A DNA stretch of 64,000 nt from UBA11872 sp965198285 (GTDB taxonomy: Bacteria > Chloroflexota > UBA11872), in NCBI GenBank assembly GCA_965198285.1, contig OZ240251.1, positions 2,480,001 through 2,544,000 on the forward strand. Direction: 5' to 3'. A program made the translations under genes and the position numbers. This document shows positions 53,372 to 61,983 of this stretch, piece after piece (position 1 is the stretch's first letter; each line of letters begins with the position of its first letter). The notes under the pieces were generated by a model. The model made no database searches, was not told where the DNA came from, and saw only the letters and a program-made list of their open reading frames with translations.

Positions 53372-53896
53372 TCAACTGGCCTGCCGCATCAGGGACGGCA
53401 GGTACGGCGCCCAGGCCGGATCGAGCGTCCCGGTGAAGAACCGGCCCAGCAGGTGCGAATAGGGTGATCGTGGATGCGTTGGCCGGCGCAGCAGCCGCAT
53501 GTTGGCGCCCACCGGCGTTCGGCCCGCCTTCCGCAGGTTGCAGGTACGGCAGGCGGTCACCAGATTGTCCCAGCGCCGGCGCCCGCCCAGCCGCCTGGGC
53601 ATCACGTGGTCAATCGTCAGGTCGGTGCCGTGCGTCCCGCAGTACTGGCATGTGTACGCATCACGTACGAACACCTCGCGCCGGCTTAGCTTGACTATGG
53701 GACGTGGACGCCGAACGTAATAGCGCAAGCGAATGACGCTGGGCCGTGGCACTTCGCGGGCTGGCGTGCGCAGCGGACGCGCATGGTGCGCCAGCGGTTC
53801 GGCCTTGCCCTTGTCCAGCAGCACGATGGCACGCCGTACCCGGCACACGTTCAGCGGCTCGTAGTTCTGATTCAGCAGCAGAACCGGCGTATCCAC
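53372..53896 (-). CDS. HNH endonuclease
   Basis: A 174-residue HNH nuclease. It shows VLLLNQNYEPLNVCRVRRAIVLL near the N-terminus (in parts: LNQNYEPLNVCR), typical of the widespread single-domain HNH family, and the active site CQYCG, DLTIDHVMPRRLGG and CRTCNLRKAG (zinc-binding CxxC pairs, catalytic His). GTG 53896 is chosen as the first start before the family's conserved N-terminus; a much longer frame exists upstream but runs antisense through the next gene. Housekeeping in many genomes. Function not established. Confidence 0.87.
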   Translation of the reverse strand: MDTPVLLLNQNYEPLNVCRVRRAIVLLDKGKAEPLAHHARPLRTPAREVPRPSVIRLRYYVRRPRPIVKLSRREVFVRDAYTCQYCGTHGTDLTIDHVMPRRLGGRRRWDNLVTACRTCNLRKAGRTPVGANMRLLRRPTHPRSPYSHLLGRFFTGTLDPAWAPYLPSLMRQAS

Positions 53897-54035
53897 AGGC
53901 CCCCGGCGTGTCGCGGCTAGCCGCGGCAATGGTACAGGCCAATCAGCAGTCGCCACCGGCCTGTGTGTTACCGGACCCCAGGATCGTCGGCGGCTTCTTC
54001 CCATTCCGAGGCTGGATCGGCTGGGAGCCTTATCC

Positions 54036-54677
54036 TTGCGGGTGGCATCGCAGCAGGAATCGCCGGACCATTGGTATCTGGTTCGGTTCACCAAAACGGG
54101 CGCCGCCCGCTTTCTTTCGCAGCACGACGTGCGGCGGGCCTGGGAGCGGGTGACCCGACGGGCTGGCTTGCCCCTGGCGTATAGCCGGGGATTCAGTCCC
54201 AAACCGCGCCTGAGCTTCGGACCGCCCTTGCCGGTGGGCGCGGAAGGCCGGCGCGAATATATGACCATGGCGTTGCGGGAGGCGCTGGATGCCGACGAGG
54301 TGCACGAGCGTCTGGCCACGGCCGCCATCCCGGGCATGGCGGTGGTGGCGGTCAATCGCGCCCCCGGCCGTCGTGTGCGGACGACTTGGGCAACGTACGA
54401 GCTAACCGTGGATCCACCGCCGCCCGATCTGGGTGACCGCGTCGAGCGCTTAGTTGCGCAGGACAAGACTGAAATCGAACGCGCCCGCGATCCGGAGGGC
54501 GTCAGGCGTGATATCAGGCCCGGAGTTGGGTCTCTGCAAGCCAAGAACGGCACGCTCCATGCCCGTCTCCGAATTGCGCCGGACGAGATTGTGACCTCGC
54601 GCGACTTGGCCCTCGCCCTGGAGATCGAACCAGCAACGACCGTACGCACGGACATTGACCTCGAGTCCGTCGGCTGA
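54036..54677 (+). CDS. Radical-SAM-linked protein, DUF2344 (TIGR03936 type)
   Basis: A 213-residue protein with the family's start WYLVRFTKTGAARFLSQHDVRRAWERV (in parts) and YSRGFSPKPRLSFGPPLPVG. Members normally follow, or are fused to, a B12-binding radical SAM protein (TIGR03960) and are often near tRNA/ribosome genes. Here no radical SAM gene precedes it: the upstream neighbour is the divergent HNH gene. The start is TTG 54036, or GTG two codons later. It overlaps the next gene by 23 bp. Confidence 0.85.
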   Translation: MRVASQQESPDHWYLVRFTKTGAARFLSQHDVRRAWERVTRRAGLPLAYSRGFSPKPRLSFGPPLPVGAEGRREYMTMALREALDADEVHERLATAAIPGMAVVAVNRAPGRRVRTTWATYELTVDPPPPDLGDRVERLVAQDKTEIERARDPEGVRRDIRPGVGSLQAKNGTLHARLRIAPDEIVTSRDLALALEIEPATTVRTDIDLESVG

Positions 54678-55563
54678 AACCCGGGCGCGGCTGGAGGCTG
54701 TGCTGGGCGCTGCCGCCCTGGCATCGCCGGGGTGTCTGCGCTTCGTTAGTCCCGGTCTTTGGCGGTGGACGGTCGCGGACACCGATCTGGCGCTGAAGCT
54801 CTTCGACGGACCGAACGCTGACGAGCGGCTGCGCACCGAGGCGGCGCTGTACCGCGCGTTGGGCCAGGCTGGTGCGCCGACACCCGAATGGATTGCCGAG
54901 GCCGGGGAGGCGCGGGCGCTGGCACGGGCCTGGGTCCCGGGTACGACCCTGTACGAGCGGTTGCTGGCTGCCGATCCGCCCAGCCAAACCGAATCGACGG
55001 CGGTGCGACACGCCTGGCTGCGACTGACCAGCGCCCTGACGCCCTGGAACGCGCGCATTGCGGCGTCGCGTCATGAGGCGGCCAGGCGGAAGCGCCGGAT
55101 AGAACTGGCGGCGATCGCGCAGGCCGTGACTGCGGCGTACCCGACGGTTCCGGCGGAGGCAACACATGCCTTGAGCCAGACAGTGGCTGCCGGCGAGTTG
55201 GCCCTGCTGCCGCTGGACGCTTCGCCGTCGAACATCATCTGCGACGGAGAACGAGCCACTTTCATCGATCTGGAACTGCTGGGCTTCGACTTCACCGACT
55301 GGACGTATGCCAAGTACGTGACCGCCGTGGACAGTGATGGGCGTGTGCGCAGCGTGGCGCCCGGTCAGGCCGCCGGCGAGGACTTCCCTAGGCTGGACGC
55401 GGCGCTGACGTTGCTGGCGTTAGCGCGAGCCGCCGGACTGTGGGGAACGCAGCGCATGGCGCCGGAGGCGCTGGCCGACGGTTTGCCAGGCCGCTCAGCG
55501 GCGGCACAGCGAATTCGAGCAGCGCTTGGTCTAGAATCAATTGCCACTTCTGATGGCGGATAG
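54655..55563 (+). CDS. Phosphotransferase (aminoglycoside/choline-kinase-like fold)
   Basis: A 302-residue kinase-fold protein. The phosphate-transfer region reads LLPLDASPSNIICDGERATFIDLELLG: Asp and Asn of the usual H-x-D-x(4)-N motif and the second metal-binding Asp (IDLE) are kept, but the His is replaced. The N-lobe has VADTDLALKLFDGPNADERLRTEAALYRAL (in parts), with the ATP-binding Lys in LALKLF. The substrate is unknown. TTG 54655 starts inside the end of the previous gene, and the product is co-directional with the DUF5069 gene. Confidence 0.72.
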   Translation: MTSSPSAETRARLEAVLGAAALASPGCLRFVSPGLWRWTVADTDLALKLFDGPNADERLRTEAALYRALGQAGAPTPEWIAEAGEARALARAWVPGTTLYERLLAADPPSQTESTAVRHAWLRLTSALTPWNARIAASRHEAARRKRRIELAAIAQAVTAAYPTVPAEATHALSQTVAAGELALLPLDASPSNIICDGERATFIDLELLGFDFTDWTYAKYVTAVDSDGRVRSVAPGQAAGEDFPRLDAALTLLALARAAGLWGTQRMAPEALADGLPGRSAAAQRIRAALGLESIATSDGG

Positions 55564-55579
55564 CGCAAGAGAGCTAGCC

Positions 55580-55873
55580 ATGGCTGCTACGAACGACTCA
55601 GGGACCAACCAGCCATTCCAGCCGCGGGGACGCGACCTGGTGATCGGCGGCATTCCGTGGATCGCCCGCATGTCGGACAAGGCGCGCGCGAAGGCGGACG
55701 GGACGATCGACGACTACATCTACCCATGCCCCATCGACCGCCGAGTGCTGGGGGAACTGGGGATCAGCGCCGACGAGTTTGTTGAAATTTCGGTGTCGTC
55801 TGAAACGGACGCCGAGCTCGTTCTCCAGGTGCGTGAACGCCGCCGGTCGCCCGAACCGGCCGCTGGTGCCTGA
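55580..55873 (+). CDS. DUF5069 family protein
   Basis: A 97-residue protein with IPWIARMSDKARAKADGTIDDYIYPCPIDRRVLGELGISADEFVE (in parts). The KARA...G...DYIYPCP block is diagnostic of DUF5069. Function unknown. ATG 55580 is preferred because it follows an AGAG site and the family start. Its stop overlaps the start of the Nif3-like gene by 8 bp. Confidence 0.8.
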   Translation: MAATNDSGTNQPFQPRGRDLVIGGIPWIARMSDKARAKADGTIDDYIYPCPIDRRVLGELGISADEFVEISVSSETDAELVLQVRERRRSPEPAAGA

Positions 55874-56630
55874 GCCGCGCGACGACCTCGTCAGCCACCT
55901 AAACCGAATACTCGAAGTCCAGGCGTTTCCTGACTACGGGCCGATGGGCCTGCAAGTCCACGGGCGCGCGATGGTCGACACTGTGGTGACGGCCGTGTCC
56001 GCCAGCCGGGCGCTGTTCGAGGCCGCGGCCGAACGAGATGCCGGGTTAGTGCTCGTGCACCACGGGCTGTTCTGGGCCAACGATTCGCGTGTGGTCGACC
56101 CAATGCTGCGCGAGCGTCTGCGTATCCTGTTTGACAACGACATCAACCTGGCGGCCTATCACCTGGCGTTGGACGGGCACCCCACGCTCGGCAACAACGC
56201 GCGCATCATTGCGGCGCTGAGCTTTGAGCGCGAGCCGGCTGGGTTTGCGCCCACGGGCGAGCGGACCGTCGGCTGGTTCGGCTCCGTGTCCGAACCCGTG
56301 CCGGCGGAAGCGTTCGCGGAACGCGTCAAGCAGGCCATCGGGCCGCTGCACGCGCACTACGCAAACGGTCCGGCCGAGATTCGGCGCATTGCGGTGTGCA
56401 GCGGAGGCGGTCCGCGAGACTTCCCGGAAGCGGCGGCCAAGGGCTGCGACGCCTTCGTCACGGGCGATATGTTCGAGCCGGTGGAAATGTGGAGCCGGGA
56501 GTTGGGCGTGCACTTTCTGGCCGCCGGACACTACGCAACCGAGGTATTCGGGGTTCAGGCCCTGGCCGAACTGATTTCAGCCGAGATGGACTGCAGCGCG
56601 GAGTTCGTGGACTTGCCGACGAACGCCTAA
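55866..56630 (+). CDS. Nif3-like dinuclear metal center protein
   Basis: A 254-residue NIF3/YbgI family protein. Conserved metal-ligand blocks: ALVLVHHGLFW (two His), YHLALDGHPTLGNN, GDMFEPVEMW and the C-terminal AAGHYATEVFGVQAL. Proposed roles include GTP cyclohydrolase I type 2-like hydrolase activity, but cellular function is unclear. GTG 55866 starts within the end of the DUF5069 gene, so translational coupling is likely. It ends in a 4-nt overlap with the convergent membrane-protein gene. Confidence 0.88.
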   Translation: MPEPRDDLVSHLNRILEVQAFPDYGPMGLQVHGRAMVDTVVTAVSASRALFEAAAERDAGLVLVHHGLFWANDSRVVDPMLRERLRILFDNDINLAAYHLALDGHPTLGNNARIIAALSFEREPAGFAPTGERTVGWFGSVSEPVPAEAFAERVKQAIGPLHAHYANGPAEIRRIAVCSGGGPRDFPEAAAKGCDAFVTGDMFEPVEMWSRELGVHFLAAGHYATEVFGVQALAELISAEMDCSAEFVDLPTNA

Positions 56631-57262
56631 CCGTCGGCGCTGCTAGCTTCGATCACGCGCACGGCCTGTCGGGCGGCCGGCGGTCCGAGCGATGAAGTGA
56701 GCAGGCTTGCCACGGCGAACACGACCAGCGAAACCGCCAGCGCCATGAGAGATGCTGCAACCGCTTCGCCGGACACCGACGCCCGGATGAGTTCAACCGC
56801 GGCGGCGGCGCTCGCTATACCCGAAGCGAGCCAGGCACCGCGTACCGCGATGTAGACGAAGGTCAGTGGCGCGACGGCGAGGACATTACTGCCCAGGCTG
56901 CGCAGCCGGCGGTAGCGCAGCGCGCCCATTGCGCCGTCTCGCTCGTTGGCGGCGGCATGCAGAACGCTGCCCGTGCCGGCTTCAGCCACGAGTGCCTCGA
57001 ATGCCCGCAGGCGTCCCGGCAGCCGCCAGAAGAGTTCGTAGTCCACCGCCAGCCCGGTCATCGTCCAGCCGAAGAAATAGCCAATGATCACGATGGCCAG
57101 CCAGTAGACGACCGGCGAACTAGCGCCCCAACTACTCGGGTCTTCCGGGTTGAGAAACCCGTCGGCGACCGCGCCCAAGGCATACAGCGGACCCATGCCA
57201 ACCGCGGTGAAGATAACGATCACCACCAGGGCTTCCGCGAGGTCATACCGGAAGGAACGCAT
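56627..57262 (-). CDS. Multi-pass membrane protein of unknown function
   Basis: A 211-residue protein with about five hydrophobic helices (residues 10-32, 50-70, 125-145, 150-165 and 175-195). The middle cytoplasmic or external loop is charged. No family is recognised. The final part (ARQAVRVIEASSADG) is a short polar tail. It is co-directional with the two anchored proteins at 57347 and 58117, which may form an envelope group. Confidence 0.65.
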   Translation of the reverse strand: MRSFRYDLAEALVVIVIFTAVGMGPLYALGAVADGFLNPEDPSSWGASSPVVYWLAIVIIGYFFGWTMTGLAVDYELFWRLPGRLRAFEALVAEAGTGSVLHAAANERDGAMGALRYRRLRSLGSNVLAVAPLTFVYIAVRGAWLASGIASAAAAVELIRASVSGEAVAASLMALAVSLVVFAVASLLTSSLGPPAARQAVRVIEASSADG

Positions 57263-57346
57263 TTCAAGCTCACCTGGCCGGGCCCGCCGACACCGGCGCG
57301 GACACTCTACCCGCGCGGTTCCGGCGGTCGGGGCTGACGACGCGCG

Positions 57347-57991
57347 CTAGGACGCTGCGCGCGACGGGGCGCGCATGCCCTCCAGCATGTCCGACAGGCG
57401 CATATTGAGCAGGGCCAGCGACTGGGCCACGTAGCGGTCATCGTCGCGCTCGGCAATCACGATGGCCGACGCGCCGACCTCCGGCACGACATCCGCAGCC
57501 AGCAGGCTGACATCGATGGTCACCTCGTTGCCGAGCATGGTGTACATCTCGATCGCGTCCTCGTGCACGGCGGTGACCTCACCGACAGCGATCACCATGC
57601 TGCTCGGACGCACCACCTGTTGCTCCGGCTGGGCGCGCCCAGAGCCGCGCGTGATCGGACTCTCACCCCTGAAGAATGGACCGGGGTGGACCTCGAATCG
57701 CGGCACGACGATTACCCGCCGTGCGCCCCACCACTTGTGGTATCTGCCGCGACCGTCATCGTCACGCTGGTAGCGGTCCGCGTCCCGCTCGCGCTTGACG
57801 CGCTTGTCGGCACGATCGCCGTCGTGCCCCGCTTTGCTTCGCGTTTCCTCGACTTGGGCGACGACCTGTTCCGGGGTGTCGGTGGATCCGCCACGGGCCA
57901 GGGCAAGGCCAAGCGCGGCGCCGCCGACGGCCAACGAGACCGCCGCCAACACAATCAGTGAAGTGAGACGAGCAGAAAACTGCCACCGCAT
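57347..57991 (-). CDS. Membrane-anchored protein with DUF5666-like domain
   Basis: A 214-residue protein. An N-terminal helix (LIVLAAVSLAVGGAALGLALA, residues 12-32 or so) anchors it to the membrane, a highly charged His/Arg/Asp-rich linker follows (about 45-90), then a C-terminal beta-rich domain with VIAVGEVTAVHEDAIEMYT and GASAIVIAERDDDRYVAQSLAL, resembling DUF5666. No catalytic motif. The anchor is strikingly similar to that of the protein at 58117 (AVALVVGGVALGVALTR), so they may be cousins. Confidence 0.7.
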   Translation of the reverse strand: MRWQFSARLTSLIVLAAVSLAVGGAALGLALARGGSTDTPEQVVAQVEETRSKAGHDGDRADKRVKRERDADRYQRDDDGRGRYHKWWGARRVIVVPRFEVHPGPFFRGESPITRGSGRAQPEQQVVRPSSMVIAVGEVTAVHEDAIEMYTMLGNEVTIDVSLLAADVVPEVGASAIVIAERDDDRYVAQSLALLNMRLSDMLEGMRAPSRAAS

Positions 57992-58116
57992 GCGGGCACC
58001 TGTGGAGAAATTGGCTACATGGCCATCGTCTCACCGACGCGGCGAGCGAATCGTGAAACGGCTCACTTTCCACCCGCGCCGGATATCAGCCTGGGTGGCC
58101 GGCCCGCGCCGCCGCC

Positions 58117-58632
58117 TTAGCCGCCGGACTCCGAGCCGCGGCTGTGCTCATTGCTCTCGCTGCGCTCGCCGCCAGCGCTGTGCTCGCCACCATCGCTCGT
58201 GCTGGCGCCGACCTCCGCGTGCGCGCTCCAGGTCTGAAATGGCGCCGCCGACGCCGGCAAGGTCACGGGAACGGTCTGGCCAGCCGCTAGTTCAACCGGA
58301 GTCGTCGGTCCAAGTTCCACGCCGTTCGAGAGGTGAATCTCGATCCGCACCTGGTCCAGCAACGATCTCGTGGTGTTCTTCACCGTTCCCCTGAACGTGT
58401 TCGAAGCGGCGTCATAGCTCACAATCAGCCGTGCGCCCGCCCGCACCTGATCAAACGTCGGACCGCGAGACAGTTGGGTCCCTGACTCTTCGCCGCTGTC
58501 CGAAGACTCCGCGCCTTCCCCGCCGTGGCGTGTGAGGGCCACGCCCAGGGCCACGCCACCCACCACCAGCGCGACGGCTAGCAGTGCAAGCACGGCGATC
58601 AAGCGGGGTGATGTTCCTGAGAGCCGGGGCAT
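58117..58632 (-). CDS. Membrane-anchored protein with FxLYD-like beta domain
   Basis: A 171-residue protein: N-terminal helix (VLALLAVALVVGGVALGVAL), then a beta-sandwich-like section with YDAASNTFRGTVKNTTRSLLDQVRIEIHLSNG (in parts), typical of FxLYD/NEW3-type immunoglobulin-like domains, and a low-complexity Ser/Glu/Gly/His tail. The domain probably sits outside the membrane. Function unknown. Possibly co-transcribed with 57347-57991 (125-bp gap). Confidence 0.7.
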   Translation of the reverse strand: MPRLSGTSPRLIAVLALLAVALVVGGVALGVALTRHGGEGAESSDSGEESGTQLSRGPTFDQVRAGARLIVSYDAASNTFRGTVKNTTRSLLDQVRIEIHLSNGVELGPTTPVELAAGQTVPVTLPASAAPFQTWSAHAEVGASTSDGGEHSAGGERSESNEHSRGSESGG

Positions 58633-58795
58633 GCGCGTATCCAGCGCAGATTTCGGGAAAGCAGCCCCCGTATCCCCTCGCTACGGGGAGACCGTAAGAA
58701 AGTTCATGCACCACCCAGCCATTGTTCAGGACCGACGCGCGGTGTTGCTAACATCGGCTCAGGCGTCTGCGGACCGCGCGTTCGCGGGCGGGCAA

Positions 58796-58872
58796 GCCTC
58801 CGTAGCTCAATTTGGCAGAGCACCTGACTCTTAATCAGTTGGTTGTAGGTTCGAGTCCTACCGGGGGTACCA
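58796..58872 (+). tRNA. tRNA-Lys, anticodon CTT
   Basis: A 77-nt cloverleaf with encoded CCA. The acceptor stem is GCCTCCG/CGGGGGT (two G-T wobbles). D-stem GCTC/GAGC. The anticodon loop CTCTTAA has anticodon CTT, read as lysine. The T-arm is GTAGG-TTCGAGT-CCTAC. The top pair of the anticodon stem (27-43) is a C-T mismatch as I fold it. It is expressed on the plus strand between the anchored proteins and a methyltransferase. Confidence 0.93.
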
Positions 58873-58921
58873 CGAAACGCGCGGCGTCGGACCGCGCACA
58901 CGAGGATCGGGTCCCGATTTC

Positions 58922-59788
58922 ATGGATGCCGCTGACGGCTGCGCGGACCGACGGATGGCGTGGAGCGGGCGCGAAGCTGAGCGCGCGGCCAATCTGGCGA
59001 ACTGGAACGACCGGGTGGCCGCACATCTGGCGTCGCCCGGGTACGACGTCGAGGGCTTCGTAGCGGACCCGCGCAAGATCAGTAAGGCCGTCAGGTTGGA
59101 TCGGGGAGAGCTTGCGGACGTGCGGGACCGGTCGCTGCTGCACCTGCAATGCCACATCGGCCTGGACACGCTGTCCTGGGCGCGTCTTGGGGCCGAAGTC
59201 ACCGGACTTGACTTCTCGGCGCCGGCCGTGGCCGCGGCCCGCGACATCAGCCGCCGCTCGCAGACGCCGGGCCGGTTCATGGTGGCAGACGTGTACGAGG
59301 CGCCGGAGGCGCTGGGGAAGACGTTCGACATCGTCTACGCGAGCGAGGGCGCTTTGTGCTGGCTGCCGGACGTGGCCGCCTGGGCGCAGGTCGTCCGTCG
59401 GCTCACCCGTCCGGGCGGAACGGCGTTCATCCGTGATGGACATCCGGTCTTCAGCGCGCTGGAGCAGGATCGGCCGGATAGCCGGCTCGAATTCGTCGGA
59501 CCGTACTTCGAGGGAGAGGCTCTGCGGTTCGACGAACCTGGCACCTACGTCGACACGGACATCCCAATCGCGCACACGGTGACCTATGAATGGGACCACG
59601 GGCTCGGCGAAATCGTGAACGCGTTCATCGACGCTGGCTTTCGGATCGAGTCGCTGCGAGAGTACCCGGTCGCCGGCTATCGGGCTTTGCCGGGCATGGT
59701 CAAAGGCCGCGACGGGTGGTGGCGACTCGCGGATCAGCCTGGTCGCGTTCCGTTCATGTTCTCGGTTCGCGCGACACTGCCCGAGTAG
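58922..59788 (+). CDS. Class I SAM-dependent methyltransferase
   Basis: A 288-residue methyltransferase. Motif I is seen as LHLQCHIGLDTLSWARLGAEVTGLDFS (in parts); later YASEGALCWLPD (motif II-like) and RPGGTAFIRDGHPVF. The N-terminus ERAANLANWNDRVAAHL and C-terminal domain match the uncharacterised Methyltransf_11/25 proteins often annotated as 'class I SAM-dependent'. Substrate unknown. ATG 58922 begins 50 bp after the tRNA. Confidence 0.84.
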   Translation: MDAADGCADRRMAWSGREAERAANLANWNDRVAAHLASPGYDVEGFVADPRKISKAVRLDRGELADVRDRSLLHLQCHIGLDTLSWARLGAEVTGLDFSAPAVAAARDISRRSQTPGRFMVADVYEAPEALGKTFDIVYASEGALCWLPDVAAWAQVVRRLTRPGGTAFIRDGHPVFSALEQDRPDSRLEFVGPYFEGEALRFDEPGTYVDTDIPIAHTVTYEWDHGLGEIVNAFIDAGFRIESLREYPVAGYRALPGMVKGRDGWWRLADQPGRVPFMFSVRATLPE

Positions 59789-60010
59789 TCGGGATCGGCC
59801 ATGCGCCGGCGGTGGCCGGCTGTGCATAGCAGACAATCCGCGGAAAAGGCTCGCCGCAAGGGAGTGCAAGCGCCTCCCAAATAGTCCGTGGCCGAAAGGC
59901 AGCGGCCGGTTTCGCTAGACTTGCTGCTTGAGGCGTTGACACGCGCTGGTTCGGCGGCCGTCCCGGCTGTGCCGGGCGCGGTGTTCGGGCTGCCGCGAGG
60001 AGTAAGGGCA

Positions 60011-60991
60011 ATGGCGCAAGACTTCACGATGTTCGTGGGCACGGTGGGCGGCGGCCTGAACGTCAGTTCGGACGGCGGCTCGTCCTGGAACCAGATCCAA
60101 AGTCCGGTCCCGACGGAAAGCAACGTCCGGGCCGTGACCGTCTATCCCAACAACCCAAACCGCGTAATTGCAGGCACCGACGTGGGACTCTTCCGGAGCG
60201 AAGACCAGGGAGAGACCTGGGAACAGCTCGACTCGCCCATCGACGGCACCCATATCTGGTCCGTGACGGTCGACCCGGTGGACCCCAGCATCATCTTTGC
60301 CGGGACGCGCCCCGGTGTCTTCCGGTCCCAGGACGACGGCGGGACCTGGGAAGAGCTGCCGGTTAACGTGAACCTGAACGGCCCGATCGCCCCGCCCCGC
60401 ACGACCACCGTGATCGTGGACCCGCGCGACCACCAGACCGTCTGGGCCGGCGTCGAGGTTGCGGGCCTCTACCGGAGCAAGGACGGCGGAGATTCGTGGA
60501 CGGCGCTACCCAACGTCGGTCCGCAATTGATGTACGACGACATTCACGGATTGGCCATTCGCCCCGGCGATCCCACGGTGGTTTTTTCCACCAGCCCCTT
60601 CGGACTGGCCATCAGCACGGACGAGGGCGACAGCTGGGACCACCACAAGTTCCCTAGCTTCGATCCCGGCGGCTCGTCGTACTGCCGGAACATCTTGGTC
60701 CGGCCGGACAACCCAGATGTCATGTTCGTGGGCAACGGCAACGGCATTCCCGGAGTCACCGGAGCGATCCGCCGCACCGTGGACGGCGGCGTCTCCTGGG
60801 ACACCCCCGAGCTGCCCGTGACGCCGAACTCCGTCGTCTACTGCTTCAGCGCACACGTGGACGTCCCCGACTGCATCGCGGCGGCCAGTGTTTACGGGTA
60901 CCTGTACCTCAGCGATGACGGCGGCAAGTCCTGGCGCAAGTTGGAGCGAGAGTTCGGCGAGATCAGGACGGTGGCAATCAGTCCCAACTAG
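60011..60991 (+). CDS. Asp-box seven-repeat beta-propeller protein
   Basis: A 326-residue protein with seven Asp-boxes (SSDGGSSW, SEDQGETW, SQDDGGTW, SKDGGDSW, STDEGDSW, TVDGGVSW, SDDGGKSW) spaced 40-60 residues, indicating a seven-bladed sortilin/VPS10-like or GH74-like propeller. Repeats begin VYPNNPNRVIAGTD-like. No signal peptide is seen, so it is probably cytoplasmic. ATG 60011 (MAQDFTMFVG) has GAGGAG and AAGGG upstream; a longer in-frame start 123 bases earlier lacks homology. Probably a glycan-binding or cleaving protein. Co-directional with the DapA-family gene. Confidence 0.78.
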   Translation: MAQDFTMFVGTVGGGLNVSSDGGSSWNQIQSPVPTESNVRAVTVYPNNPNRVIAGTDVGLFRSEDQGETWEQLDSPIDGTHIWSVTVDPVDPSIIFAGTRPGVFRSQDDGGTWEELPVNVNLNGPIAPPRTTTVIVDPRDHQTVWAGVEVAGLYRSKDGGDSWTALPNVGPQLMYDDIHGLAIRPGDPTVVFSTSPFGLAISTDEGDSWDHHKFPSFDPGGSSYCRNILVRPDNPDVMFVGNGNGIPGVTGAIRRTVDGGVSWDTPELPVTPNSVVYCFSAHVDVPDCIAAASVYGYLYLSDDGGKSWRKLEREFGEIRTVAISPN

Positions 60992-61095
60992 CAGCGTCAC
61001 GTCCGCAATGGCGGATCTGAAACGGGCAGCCCGGCGCGTCCTGCCGCCGGGTTGGACTCGACTGGTGCTCACAGCGCGCTCAGCGGAGTTGGCCG

Positions 61096-61983
61096 GTGCG
61101 AGACCCTGAGGAAATCAGCGCGCTGCTCAGCGGACCGGTCAATCCGCTGCCCACCAAGTTTCACAGGGACGGAACGATTGATTTTGGCGGCATGCACGCC
61201 ATCATTGACCTTTCCCTGGAGGCCGGCTGCCAGGTCATCATGCTCACCTGGGGCGAGACTCTTGTTTCACTGCTGAGCGACGACGAACTGGCCCAGGTGC
61301 ACCGCTCGGTGATTGCGCACGTCGGCGACCGCGCCCTCACCATCGCCTGCGACAACATGTGGGGGCTCCACCAGACGCTCGAGTTCGGCGACCTGGTGCG
61401 CGGTCTAGGCTACGACCTCTACATGACCCGCCCGGCCGAATGGGCCCGGGGTACGCCCGAATCGCTTGCCGACTTTTACCGTGCTGTGGCTGGACGAACC
61501 CGCGTGATGCTGGTGGGCGACGTACCAATGCGGACCTGCGAACTCATCGAGGACGCGCCCGGCATCCTCGGATTCAAGGAGGACACCCAGCTCGACTACG
61601 CGCACGAGGTGCTGATGCGCTGGGGCGACCGTTGGCCGATGGTGGGCGGCGGAGGAATGAAGCGTCACTTCCTGCTCTGGCCGCACGGCTGCCGTTCCTG
61701 GCTTGAACCATTTGTCCGCTGCTATCCCGAGCCTTCCATGCGCTACTGGCGGGCACTGCAGCGCGGCGACACCCAGGAGGCGTGGGACGTCGTAATGCGG
61801 ATAGAGACACCTGTGCGCAAGGCAGCACACCGCTTCCCTGCCGGCTACAACGGCTTTTCGCAGGCCATGATTGAGGTCTACGGCGTGGCGCCTCGCTGGC
61901 GCCGCTCGCCCGCGCCGAACGCTACCGAGGACGAAATGGAGCACGTTCGCGAAGTGCTGGGACGACTGGGGATCTGGCCGTGA
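61096..61983 (+). CDS. DapA-family (dihydrodipicolinate synthase/aldolase) protein
   Basis: A 295-residue TIM-barrel lyase-family protein. The Schiff-base Lys is present as Lys161 in GILGFKEDT. The GTTGE motif is altered (LTWGETLVSLL), and the Tyr that normally sits in LYNVP is missing (MLVGDVPMRT). The family includes KDG aldolase and 5-keto-4-deoxyglucarate dehydratase, which would fit a uronate route, but these substitutions make the chemistry uncertain. GTG 61096 is the start. Overlaps the next gene by 4 bp (GTGA). Confidence 0.8.
   Translation: MRDPEEISALLSGPVNPLPTKFHRDGTIDFGGMHAIIDLSLEAGCQVIMLTWGETLVSLLSDDELAQVHRSVIAHVGDRALTIACDNMWGLHQTLEFGDLVRGLGYDLYMTRPAEWARGTPESLADFYRAVAGRTRVMLVGDVPMRTCELIEDAPGILGFKEDTQLDYAHEVLMRWGDRWPMVGGGGMKRHFLLWPHGCRSWLEPFVRCYPEPSMRYWRALQRGDTQEAWDVVMRIETPVRKAAHRFPAGYNGFSQAMIEVYGVAPRWRRSPAPNATEDEMEHVREVLGRLGIWP

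Noticed and set aside
53897..54724. A long minus-strand extension of the HNH gene (total 450 codons)
   Set aside because: It runs antisense through the DUF2344 gene, is Arg/Ser-rich and has no family features; the HNH family starts near 53896.
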